Below are positions 6,402-13,215 of a stretch of DNA of 22,756 nucleotides, in pieces. Under the pieces are notes generated by a model. That model did not search any database. It was not told where the DNA came from and was given only the letters and a program-made list of their open reading frames with translations. The position numbers were made by a program, and so were the translations under genes. The stretch comes from a virus, in IMG/VR virus record IMGVR_UViG_3300036780_000408, positions 1 through 22,756 of that record, one strand, 5' to 3'. The first letter of the stretch is position 1; each line of letters opens with the position of its first letter.

Positions 6402-6836
6402 TCAGCTCGGCACCACGATTTCGACGGGAATGATGGCGACGGCCTGGTGGCCGAGGATGCCGCCATCGGTTTCGATCTTGCCGTTGATCCAGGCCTGGTA
6501 GACGGCGCCGCCGAGCGTCTGGACATTGGCGGCGAGGTCGCGGCCGAGCGGCGCGATCGCGGCGTCGAGAGCGTCGAGCAACGGGTTCAGCGACAGCGCC
6601 GGCGCGCTGCCGTCGTCGGACGCCTGGGCATAGACATAGAGGTCGACGGCCAGCGTCCATTTCGCCGGCAGGCCGCGCTGGCGCGCCGCCGTCTCATGCT
6701 TTTGCGTCATGAACAAGGCCGGCTGCTCCGCCGCGGGCACGTCGCTCCAGTGGCGCAAGCGCCGGCTCGCCGTGGCAAAGCCGGCGGCGCCCGAGATGAC
6801 CGTGAAAAAGGCGGAGTAGATGGCTTCGCGATTCAT
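6402..6836 (-). CDS. Tail terminator / tail completion-like protein (144 aa)
   Basis: ATG at 6836 overlaps the upstream stop by 4 bases. The sequence starts with helix EAIYSAFFTVISGAAGF and has RLRHWSDVPAAEQPALFMTQKHE, WTLAVDLYVYAQ, LNPLLDALDAAIAP and GGAVYQAWINGKIETDGG, the layout of HK97-type tail completion/terminator proteins (gp11-like). Such proteins cap the tail tube and join it to the head. It sits directly after the gp10-like gene, exactly where this function is expected. The TGA stop at 6402-6404 is followed in the same frame by the toxin-44-like domain, which is unusual for a tail terminator gene. Confidence 0.8.
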   Translation of the reverse strand: MNREAIYSAFFTVISGAAGFATASRRLRHWSDVPAAEQPALFMTQKHETAARQRGLPAKWTLAVDLYVYAQASDDGSAPALSLNPLLDALDAAIAPLGRDLAANVQTLGGAVYQAWINGKIETDGGILGHQAVAIIPVEIVVPS

Positions 6837-7309
6837 CGGCTGACCGCTTGCATGACGGCGTCCTGCAGCTCGGCCGCGATGTCAGGCGCCATGTCATCAA
6901 GCGCCGAGCGCAGGAAGGAGCGCGCGGGGATGCGCGAACCGGGATGATGCACATGCCTCGCAAAGACCAGCTTGCCGCCGAGCATGAAGGCGAGCGCCTT
7001 GGCCTTGCGCACCTCGATATCATGGGCCGGCGTCTGCCCGCCGAATTCGTTGATGGCGGCATAGGGCAGATCGCTGCCGACACGGCCGGAAAGCCCGGTG
7101 GCGTCCTCGCCCGCATCGACCGTGATGCTGGCGCGAAGAGCGCCGGTGCGCAGGTTCAGCACGTCGCCGCTGAGATTCTGCTGGACCTTGGCCTGGAGCG
7201 CGATGTTGAGGCGCGCGATGGCGCGGCCGATGCCGTCATGGAGCGCGCCGGGCATCGCCGAGAGGCGATCGGCCAGCGCCTGGTCTCCGGTGAGGGCGAC
7301 ACTGATCAT
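6833..7309 (-). CDS. HK97 gp10-like minor structural / head-tail joining protein (158 aa)
   Basis: The motifs NLSGDVLNLRTGALRASI, VGSDLPYAAINEFGG and PARSFLRSALDDM are characteristic of the HK97 gp10 / virion morphogenesis family (LxTGxLxxSI, YAxxxExGG, PxRPFLxxAL). These proteins help complete the head-tail connection. ATG at 7309 overlaps the gp6-like stop by 4 bases (ATGA) and the next gene also overlaps by 4 bases, so the three are translationally coupled. The longer upstream open frame is a shadow of the gp6-like gene. Residues 87-115 (IEVRKAKALAFMLGGKLVFARHVHHPGSR, quoted here only by position) form the usual insert before the PARSF motif. Confidence 0.88.
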   Translation of the reverse strand: MISVALTGDQALADRLSAMPGALHDGIGRAIARLNIALQAKVQQNLSGDVLNLRTGALRASITVDAGEDATGLSGRVGSDLPYAAINEFGGQTPAHDIEVRKAKALAFMLGGKLVFARHVHHPGSRIPARSFLRSALDDMAPDIAAELQDAVMQAVSR

Positions 7310-7869
7310 GGCGCGAAGGTCCGGCGGTATTGCTCGAGCAGCGTCTGCACATCGGGCGGCATATCCTTTTGCGCAAACGACACGACCTCGCCGGCGAGAT
7401 TTTTCGACACCTGGCCGATGCGGTCGCGCTCGCGATAGCGCAGCGCCACGAGCTCGATGCAAGCTTGCTCGATCTCGGGGGGTGTCGCGGCATAGCCGGC
7501 GGTGTAAGTGACAGCGACGTTCTGCGCGCCGCGTCGGAAACAGTAGCCGCCGATGAGATAAAGCACGCCTGGGCTGAAGACATAGCCGGGCGTCTGCGGC
7601 GCGCTCGCGACGGGAATGGCGATGCCGTCAACTGTCACGCTCGTCACCGCCGTCACCGGGCCATGGGCGAAAGCGAGCTTCTGGCCGCCATCGCCGTCGC
7701 GTGTCTCGCTGTAGCTTTGGGTCGCAAAGCTGCGGCCGAGCCAAGTCTGGATGAACTGGCTCGCCGCGGTGATGAGCCGCGTGAGCAGCGCATCATCGCT
7801 CGACGTCGCCAAAGGCGGCGAGAACCATGCTTTGACATTCGCGAGCGTCGTGAGGTCGCCGGTTGCCAT
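7306..7869 (-). CDS. Head-tail connector, HK97 gp6-like (187 aa)
   Basis: The N-terminus (LTTLANVKAWFSPP, DDALLTRLITAASQFIQTWLGR) is the two-helix start of gp6-like connectors that track residue-by-residue with 'VKxWL ... DxLLxxLIxAAS'. It is followed by a beta-rich middle (PVTAVTSVTVDG) and the YTAGY...PPEIEQACIELVALRYRERDRIG helix that is very typical of the family. These proteins form a ring beneath the portal. ATG at 7869 follows a 61-aa-class small gene by 6 bases. Length and position between capsid and gp10-like genes agree with the HK97-type gene order. I see nothing abnormal in this gene. Confidence 0.92.
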   Translation of the reverse strand: MATGDLTTLANVKAWFSPPLATSSDDALLTRLITAASQFIQTWLGRSFATQSYSETRDGDGGQKLAFAHGPVTAVTSVTVDGIAIPVASAPQTPGYVFSPGVLYLIGGYCFRRGAQNVAVTYTAGYAATPPEIEQACIELVALRYRERDRIGQVSKNLAGEVVSFAQKDMPPDVQTLLEQYRRTFAP

Positions 7870-7875
7870 CGCTTT

Positions 7876-8058
7876 CTATCGTGCCTTTTTATCAGCGGGT
7901 GTCGTCGCCTCGCCAAGCACGGTGAACCTATGGGAGCGCGCGACATCGACCGCGGATTCCGGCAATTCGATGATCCCGTCACGGTCGGGCAGGTAAGCTT
8001 TGCCCGAATGGGCAAAGCCGCCGCTCTCAAGCGGGGCGAGCATCTTAATCATTGGCAT
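7876..8058 (-). CDS. Small hypothetical phage head protein (60 aa)
   Basis: ATG at 8058 is preceded by GAGGAAC, a strong Shine-Dalgarno at good spacing. The sequence has a hydrophobic start (MIKMLAPLESGGF), a Gly/Asp turn region and an ELPESAVDVARSH segment. Short proteins of this type (often with 'V...DxV.LPxxxA..A...G.A') are commonly encoded between the capsid and the gp6 connector gene in alphaproteobacterial prophages, from memory. Their function is unknown. It is spaced 77 bases from the capsid gene and 6 bases from the connector gene. Confidence 0.75.
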   Translation of the reverse strand: MPMIKMLAPLESGGFAHSGKAYLPDRDGIIELPESAVDVARSHRFTVLGEATTPADKKAR

Positions 8059-8135
8059 GTCAGTTCCTCACGTCACTGAAATCGGCGATGTGGCCCGGCT
8101 TGTGACAGCGGAGCCACATGCCGCGAGATGATCGC

Positions 8136-9635
8136 TCAGTTATTGGCGATGTTCGTGATCACGCCCATGGCGAAGGGCGCGTAGATGGCGAGGACTTCCT
8201 CGGCATAGACGCCAACTTCGCGCTGGCGCGTGCGTAGCGGCCAGTCGATGCGGTAGTAGTCGCGCCGCGTCTTGACCTCGGCGACGTTCGGCACTTCGTT
8301 CGACTGATAGGCCGCCGGTAGGCGCTCGCACCAGCCGATGATCGTGCCGGGCGGCAGATCGGGATGGAGCTTCACCGGGATCTTGGTGCCGCCATCGACC
8401 GCGAAGGGGTTGTAGTAGAACTCGATGGCGCCGCTGGCGACGATCGCATAGGGGTCCTGGCCCTGCGCAGCCGCCTCGGCGTTGTAGCGCAGCAACGGGC
8501 CCGAGGAGGAGTTCAGCACTTTATTCGTGATGTTGCGCTGCTCCTGGCTGTTGACATAGATCACGGTCGGCGACAGTCGGAATTGATCCCACATCGATTG
8601 CAGCATCGCGTCGATCTCGATGACCGAGCCGCGGCTCGAGGCGGTGAGTGGCGTGCCGGCGCCGGCCGTGCCGGTCGGAAGCACATTGACGAAGGCGCTG
8701 TTCGCGGGATTGAACGCCGCCGTGAGCAGGCCGTCGAAAGCGAGGGTGGCGTTGCGCGAATTGTCGCCGGTGATCGCGGTTGCCGCCTGGCGGCCGCCGG
8801 CAAGCGGTGCCGCAAAGGCCGCGCTGTTGATCGTGGTGATCGCCTGCAGCGTCTCAGATCCCGCCGTGCCGACATACCAGGCATAAGCGACGGCGCCCTG
8901 CGCGGCCGCGACCGAGGCGAAAAGCGTCTGGCCGAGTGTGACCGCTTGCGTCGCGTTCGCCGATTTGTTCGAGGAGCCGCCGCCGAGCGTATAGGGATTG
9001 CCATCGGCGCCGGTGAAGGTCTGGCTGGTGGCGACACCGCCGGCGAGGCTCGAATTCTTGTAGCCCTCAAAGGCGAGCGCCACGACGATCACCGAATAGG
9101 TCGCGGCCGGCAGGGTGGCACCACTGCCCGAGGCCGAAAGCGCCGGTGTCGCCGGCGTGCCCAAAGCGAGCGAGGCGTTGCCGCCCAAGAGGCCCGTCTC
9201 CTCCTTGCGCATGAGCTTCTGCAACAGGCGCAGGCTCATGGTCGCGTCGAGATCCTCGAAATTTTGCGCCGCGGCCTCGGCTTCGAAGCTCAGCTGATCT
9301 TCCTCGCCGATCGTGACGAATGTGGCCGCCTTGCTCGTCGTCGAATAGGACATGCGCGCCGAGCGCTGGCCTTCCGGGACCCAGCCCATGGCGTCGAAGC
9401 CCGAGCCGGTGATGGCGTTCACCTGGCGCCATTGCGTCGCGGTGCCGGTGCCGCCGCCGACGCGCGGGATCGCATTCCTGAGCGGCGTGATGATGGGATA
9501 GAGGTTTTTCGCCGGCGCCTGCAGGTCGATGGCGACAAGGCCGGTGCCGAGATTGATGCTCTTGGCGAGATCCTGGCTGGGATTGGCGAGAGCGAGCTTG
9601 ATGAGATCGAGCGTCTCTTGCGTGACATTGGACAT
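8136..9635 (-). CDS. Major capsid protein, HK97-fold, with inserted domain (499 aa)
   Basis: The start is ATG at 9635 (MSNVTQETLDLIKLAL), with GGAG upstream; the 138 extra codons before it are a shadow of the protease gene. Residues 30-160 (STTSKAATFVTIGEEDQLSFEAE quoted by position, AMGWVPEGQRSARMSY) and 340-499 (YNPFAVDGGTKIPV, VYAEEVLAIYAPFAMGVITN) match the style of HK97-fold capsids of alphaproteobacterial phages. Residues about 160-282 form an Ala/Thr/Gly-rich, beta-like insertion with an AYAWYVGTAGSETL segment resembling fibronectin- or Ig-like modules, which accounts for the large size compared with about 385 residues for HK97 itself. Protease upstream and connector genes downstream confirm the role. 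Confidence 0.9.
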   Translation of the reverse strand: MSNVTQETLDLIKLALANPSQDLAKSINLGTGLVAIDLQAPAKNLYPIITPLRNAIPRVGGGTGTATQWRQVNAITGSGFDAMGWVPEGQRSARMSYSTTSKAATFVTIGEEDQLSFEAEAAAQNFEDLDATMSLRLLQKLMRKEETGLLGGNASLALGTPATPALSASGSGATLPAATYSVIVVALAFEGYKNSSLAGGVATSQTFTGADGNPYTLGGGSSNKSANATQAVTLGQTLFASVAAAQGAVAYAWYVGTAGSETLQAITTINSAAFAAPLAGGRQAATAITGDNSRNATLAFDGLLTAAFNPANSAFVNVLPTGTAGAGTPLTASSRGSVIEIDAMLQSMWDQFRLSPTVIYVNSQEQRNITNKVLNSSSGPLLRYNAEAAAQGQDPYAIVASGAIEFYYNPFAVDGGTKIPVKLHPDLPPGTIIGWCERLPAAYQSNEVPNVAEVKTRRDYYRIDWPLRTRQREVGVYAEEVLAIYAPFAMGVITNIANN

Positions 9636-9771
9636 TGCGGGGCTCCGTCTTGCTTCCGGTGAAGCGTGGGAATGCGGCGCGATCAGGCGCTGCTGGTGCC
9701 GTTGCCCAAGCGGCATCTGAGAGAGGGTCGGTAGGCGTGCCGGCCTCAGGGGAATGAGGAGTGAGCGAGTG

Positions 9772-10728
9772 CTACCGCGGCAGTGGCTGCGGCAGGCGCA
9801 GCGCGAGCTTGGTGAGCTCATGGGCGCGCTGCTCGGGGCTAAGCCCCGCGAGGCGCGTGACGAAATCGGCGACCCGCTCGCCACTGGCGCCGCCGCCATC
9901 CTGCTCCTTGCCGATGACAATCGCCTTGGCGATGGCGCGGGCCGGCAGCGGCTCGGCTTCGAGCCTCTCCAGGCGCTTCGCCAGCGCCTCCATGCGGCGC
10001 TGCAACGGCGCCATCTCTGCGGCGAGCCGCGCGAGTTTCTCCGCAGCACCGGCAGCGCCCGCCGTCATCGCTCCATCCGCGGCGGCCGGACAGGATGCGC
10101 CGAGATCAACCGACGTATCATGCAGCTTTTGCACCCGCGCGAGGTCGACGCGGCTGTGGCGCGCGCCGACCTTGCCGTAGCTTGAGGCGGCAGCGCTCGA
10201 GGGCAATTGGCCCGGACATGAGGCGCCCAAATCGACCGAGGTGTCGTGCAGCCCCTGCACGCGCGCGAGATCGACCCGGCTATGGCGGGCGCCCACCTTG
10301 CCGAGACCGCGCGCCTTATAGAGCTCGATCACCGCTTCGGGATTGGCGGGGCGGTCGACGAGGCTGATCTCGAGGAGCTCGACGCCGGTGATGATATTCT
10401 TCTGCGCCTTGTCGCGCTCGACGACATGGCCGCCGATCGAGAAGCCCTTGTAGACGCCTTCCGTCACTTTGCGCCAGGCCTCGTCATCGATGATGCGCGC
10501 GGCGAGGTACAGCCCCTTGTCGTCGATCTCGGCTTCCTTGGCGACACCGACCGCCGAGGGCCGATGCATCTCGCGAATGTTGGCGAATCGCATATAGTCG
10601 GGCAGCGCCGCCTCGATCGCTTCCTTGCGCACGACCTCGCCCTGGCTGTCGAGTGCCTCGGTGCTGGCATAGCCGCAGACCAGCCGCTGCTCGCGATCGA
10701 TCTTGGTGATCTCGGCGAAGAGCCTCAT
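9772..10728 (-). CDS. Prohead serine protease, HK97/XkdF-like, with duplicated motif (318 aa)
   Basis: Residues 1-135 carry the prohead protease core: GYASTEALDSQGEVV, a likely catalytic His55 in REMHRPSAVG, likely nucleophile Ser97 in YKGFSIGG and the ISLVDRPANPEA strand. It matures the capsid by cutting the scaffold part. Residues 143-172 and 185-214 are a near-perfect repeat of a 30-residue unit (GKVGARHSRVDLARVQ, LHDTSVDLGASCP). Such units occur at the C-terminal side of phage proteases, usually once, from memory. A coiled, Ala/Leu-rich region (223-262) follows and may serve as scaffold. ATG at 10728 has AGGAAG just upstream. The gene follows a hairpin at 10757-10778 and precedes the capsid gene. 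Confidence 0.9.
   Translation of the reverse strand: MRLFAEITKIDREQRLVCGYASTEALDSQGEVVRKEAIEAALPDYMRFANIREMHRPSAVGVAKEAEIDDKGLYLAARIIDDEAWRKVTEGVYKGFSIGGHVVERDKAQKNIITGVELLEISLVDRPANPEAVIELYKARGLGKVGARHSRVDLARVQGLHDTSVDLGASCPGQLPSSAAASSYGKVGARHSRVDLARVQKLHDTSVDLGASCPAAADGAMTAGAAGAAEKLARLAAEMAPLQRRMEALAKRLERLEAEPLPARAIAKAIVIGKEQDGGGASGERVADFVTRLAGLSPEQRAHELTKLALRLPQPLPR
10088..10302. repeat. Intragenic tandem duplication in the protease gene (two 89-bp units)
   Basis: Units at 10088-10176 and 10214-10302 align without gaps at a 126-bp offset (42 codons). I count 17 differences in 89 bases, yet the encoded 30-residue units differ at only one residue (Lys versus Gly). Confidence 0.9.
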
Positions 10729-10755
10729 GTCTTCCTGCTCCCGTGGGTCAAACAG

Positions 10756-10778
10756 AAAGGGCGCCGCAGGGCGCCCTT
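10756..10778 (-). terminator. Hairpin between accessory block and protease gene, probable terminator or attenuator
   Basis: A 9-bp perfect stem (AAGGGCGCC / GGCGCCCTT, plus 10757-10765 and 10770-10778) with a 4-base loop lies between the zinc-finger gene and the protease gene. On the minus strand it is followed by TTTCTGTTT, an imperfect U-tract. It could end the cargo transcript or partly attenuate it before the capsid module. Confidence 0.55.
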
Positions 10779-10803
10779 GTCGTATGTTTGGTGTGGCGAC
10801 GCG

Positions 10804-11073
10804 CTAGCTGTTGGTCTTTTCCGCGAATATTGTGCCGGCCATAGTTGCACAGCTCTCGCTGATCGCACCGGAATGTCCCGCGACCAGCCGCACTTCGGGT
10901 TTCGTTCGCGCGCAGAACGAGCAAGTGAGCTTGCGCTCCTCCGGCCCGGCCTCCGGTCCCAGCGTATCCCGCAGCACGGCGCCCGCCACTTCATGGAGAT
11001 TCATAAGCGTGCCCGTCTGATAGGCGTCGTCCTTGAGCGCGCGAAATAAAATCGCGCGCAGTGCGAGCTCCAT
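10804..11073 (-). CDS. ClpX-type C4 zinc-finger-like small protein (89 aa), degenerate
   Basis: The C-terminal half (LTCSFCARTKPEVRLVAG, SGAISESC) matches the ClpX N-terminal zinc-finger pattern CSFCGKSxxEVRxLIAG...ICDEC, known from family memory. One of four zinc ligands is replaced: the expected CxxC second pair reads SxxC (ISESC). ClpX zinc fingers bind substrates and adaptors, so a phage copy could interfere with the host ClpXP system, but this is inference. The N-terminal part (ALKDDAYQTGTLMNLHEVAGAVLRD quoted by position) is helical. ATG at 11073 lacks a Shine-Dalgarno sequence and lies inside a frameshifted ORF, so the gene may be either an overlapping gene or the C-terminal piece of a broken fusion. 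Confidence 0.6.
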   Translation of the reverse strand: MELALRAILFRALKDDAYQTGTLMNLHEVAGAVLRDTLGPEAGPEERKLTCSFCARTKPEVRLVAGHSGAISESCATMAGTIFAEKTNS

Positions 11074-11267
11074 AGGCGAGCGCGATGGTGCCCGTCAGCT
11101 CATCGCGCGGCCGCGGGCGATAGATGCGCCGGCCGCCCTTCTCCGCCACTTCCACCAGGATCGCCGGCCCCAGCGCGATGCTGTCACGATCGCAAGCAAG
11201 CCGAAGCCCACCCATCGCCCAGCGCGAACGTGGTCATACGGGCATTGCTCGAGATGCGGAGGTTCAT
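10991..11267 (-). pseudogene. Frameshifted paralog of the N-terminal domain of the 12098-13129 gene
   Basis: From ATG 11267 the frame reads MNLRISSNARMTTFALGD, then stops after 27 codons. A second frame continues from 11215 as GGLRLACDRDSIALGPAILVEV, ending at 10991. The intact paralog at 12098-13129 reads MNLRVSGDARITTFRLGE and then GLACDRDGIALGPATLVDAVE without interruption. Between the shared anchors CTGGGCGA and TTGCTTGCGATCG the paralog is 2 bases longer, which explains the frameshift. A further shift near 11040 would connect to the zinc-finger ORF, so the ancestor may have been one fusion gene. Sequencing error cannot be excluded. Confidence 0.7.
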
Positions 11268-11360
11268 TTCCGTCTTTCCAGGGACGAGGGTGAACAAAGA
11301 TAGAGAAAGCGGTATCCCGCGGCAGCGCCGTGTCCTCAGCTATTCCTCGCGATTCGCCGA

Positions 11361-11822
11361 TCAGCGCTTACAGCGCTGTTGCTGTTGCTGGATCGCTCGC
11401 CACTGAGCCAGCAGTGTGTTTCCCGGCGGTCCCCCCAGCGCGAATTCATCGTGGTTCATGGGCCCGTGAACAGTCGGCGCGAAAACGAAATCATTGCCGA
11501 GCATGATCAAGATTTGCTCGCGATCATGCTTCGCCACTTCCGCCGCGAGTACGTCGACGGCCGGGTGCGTCAGCTTGATGAGCACAGCCTCCCCGAACCG
11601 CCCTTTGTCAGAAGGCATCACCGACACAATTTCGGGATCGACAAGGAAGGGCGGATGCCGTAGCGCTTTCCGTGGCGGATGGACCACGTCGCCGCGGAGC
11701 GGGGTTCCCGATGTCCAGCGGAATGTCAAAGACGGGCAGCTCCCGCCATCGTCCGCGCCCCAGACCGGACCGCTCGCAGCGATGAGCAATGCGGCAACCA
11801 AGACGCGACAAAGCGAGCGCAC
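11361..11822 (-). CDS. Exported protein with SecD P1-like domain (153 aa)
   Basis: GTG at 11822 gives a signal peptide (VRSLCRVLVAALLIAASGPVWGADD) with likely cleavage after WGA. An earlier in-frame start at 11987 gives an unnatural Arg-rich N-terminus and is not used. The mature part (VDPEIVSVMPSDKG, AVLIKLTHPAVDVLAAEVAKHD, REQILIMLGNDFVFAPTVHGP, HDEFALGG) follows the SecDF P1 head sub-domain pattern, 'DV.sA....G.p.V.f.L...g...la..T....gk.laI.ldg.v..aP.v..pI..g...I.G'. No SecD transmembrane region is present, so it is a soluble periplasmic version. A Gln run (QQQQQ) near the end is notable. In this cargo block it could be an exported immunity or secretion-blocking factor; the role is inference. 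Confidence 0.7.
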   Translation of the reverse strand: MRSLCRVLVAALLIAASGPVWGADDGGSCPSLTFRWTSGTPLRGDVVHPPRKALRHPPFLVDPEIVSVMPSDKGRFGEAVLIKLTHPAVDVLAAEVAKHDREQILIMLGNDFVFAPTVHGPMNHDEFALGGPPGNTLLAQWRAIQQQQQRCKR

Positions 11823-12097
11823 GACGCCGGCGTCCGCGCCCACCGACCGCAGCCGGCAGACATCGCCATTCCGCGTCACGCCGGATTTGGCGGGCTTTCC
11901 CCGAGAGTTCCAGAGCATCGTCATCAACGGCCCCGACAAGAGCCACGAAACATGGGTGATACGCGAACCGTTATCGCGCATCCCCACGCGAGGTCATCGA
12001 CCTCCGGCTCCGCTGGAGACTGTTTTTGAGGGAAATGCGACTTCGCGTCAAGGTAGAAAAACAGGAAGGGATACCTCCTCCTGGGCGAGGGAGGCAC

Positions 12098-13129
12098 CTA
12101 GTTCCTTTGTAATAGTCTCTTGACGTATTCGGCGCCCGGCCGCGAGATCGACGATGACCGGGGGAAGCGCGGATCGATCATCACCAGCGTGTTGCTGCGC
12201 TTGTCATAGAACAAGGCGCGTCCGCTGGCATCCCGCTGCGGCTGCGCCGTCCGCATGACATTCTCTGCCAGCGCCGCCAAATCGCCTGGGCCGCCGACGT
12301 CGGGGAACTGCCTTGGGTCAACCGCATGCAGCCGATAGGTATTCGCCGCGGCGACGCCAGCAGCGTTCCTGATCGCGTCATCCAGCGCATGCCTGGCCTC
12401 GGCGACATGATCGCCGGTCGGCGGCTTCTCGGGGTCCCACATATCGTTGAACAGCTTGTTGTTCGGGTCGATGGCGTAAAGCTGCTTGGTATAGATATCG
12501 AAGAGCTCTCGGCGAACTACCGCCGTCGGATCGAGGGCGTCTTCGTCGGGGTCATGGATGTCGGGCTCACTGTACTCGGGGGACTGGCGCGTAGGGCATG
12601 CCAGGGGCGAGGGTCTGGGCAAGCTGCTCGCCCGCTGCCTCGCTGCCGCCGTTCGCGTCGCTACGGGTGCCGTCGTCGTAGGCGGCGACCTGCATGCCGC
12701 CGCTGCCGCCTCGCTCGTCCAGCGCCCGTGCTCGTCGCGCGGTTGGTCGGGGCTGTATTTGGCAAGGCTCTCCGCGCGGGCGAGTTTGCCGAACGCCGCG
12801 GCGGTCAGTGGCGGCAGCCTCAGGAGCACCGTGGCGATGCCGGCGAGCGGCAGGTTGCCATCTTCCAGCGCTCGCACCGCGACATCGAGCTTTGACAGGC
12901 ACCGGGCAAGATCGCGCGGTTTTTGCCTTCCATACGCCAGATCGAGAATGCGCGCGATCTCCGCATCCTGCCGCCGGCGATAGAGGCGCTGACCGATCGC
13001 CTCGACCGCGTCCACCAAGGTCGCCGGGCCGAGCGCGATGCCGTCGCGATCGCAAGCAAGGCCTGGCCCGCCGCGCTCGCCCAGCCGAAACGTGGTTATG
13101 CGGGCGTCGCCCGAGACGCGGAGGTTCAT
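12098..13129 (-). CDS. Cargo protein with QPRDEHGRWTS motif and possible toxin-like C-terminus (343 aa)
   Basis: Residues 1-110 form an N-terminal domain with LACDRDGIALGPA, shared with the broken gene at 10991-11267. Residues about 126-138 carry KYSPDQPRDEHGRWTSE, the motif also found in the portal. A Ser/Pro/Thr-rich linker of about 45 residues follows, then a C-terminal domain (about 185-343). The domain ends with ALFYDKRSNTLVMIDPRFP and SRPGAEYVKRLL, similar in style to the 'GTxxIxDPRxPxxGTxFRPxxGxxYF' ending of BECR-type toxin domains, low confidence. ATG at 13129 is preferred; ATG at 13135 is an alternative. The linker probably contains two compensating frameshifts (see findings). Motif plus variable tail suggests a phage-linked effector. 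Confidence 0.7.
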   Translation of the reverse strand: MNLRVSGDARITTFRLGERGGPGLACDRDGIALGPATLVDAVEAIGQRLYRRRQDAEIARILDLAYGRQKPRDLARCLSKLDVAVRALEDGNLPLAGIATVLLRLPPLTAAAFGKLARAESLAKYSPDQPRDEHGRWTSEAAAAACRSPPTTTAPVATRTAAARQRASSLPRPSPLACPTRQSPEYSEPDIHDPDEDALDPTAVVRRELFDIYTKQLYAIDPNNKLFNDMWDPEKPPTGDHVAEARHALDDAIRNAAGVAAANTYRLHAVDPRQFPDVGGPGDLAALAENVMRTAQPQRDASGRALFYDKRSNTLVMIDPRFPRSSSISRPGAEYVKRLLQRN

Positions 13130-13215
13130 TTCCATCCATCCAAGGGCGAGTGCGGGCGGGGATCGAGCGGGCGGCACTCCCACCAGCGCTGCCGAGGCTG
13201 CGGCTCAACCGGCGC

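Noticed and set aside
8364-9662. Long plus-strand open frame of 432 codons
   Set aside because: Antisense shadow of the major capsid gene, with Arg/Gly/Ala composition typical of high-GC reverse frames.
9636-10049. N-terminal extension of the capsid ORF
   Set aside because: Overlaps the protease gene in another frame, is Arg/Ser-rich, and lacks support; ATG at 9635 with GGAG upstream is better.
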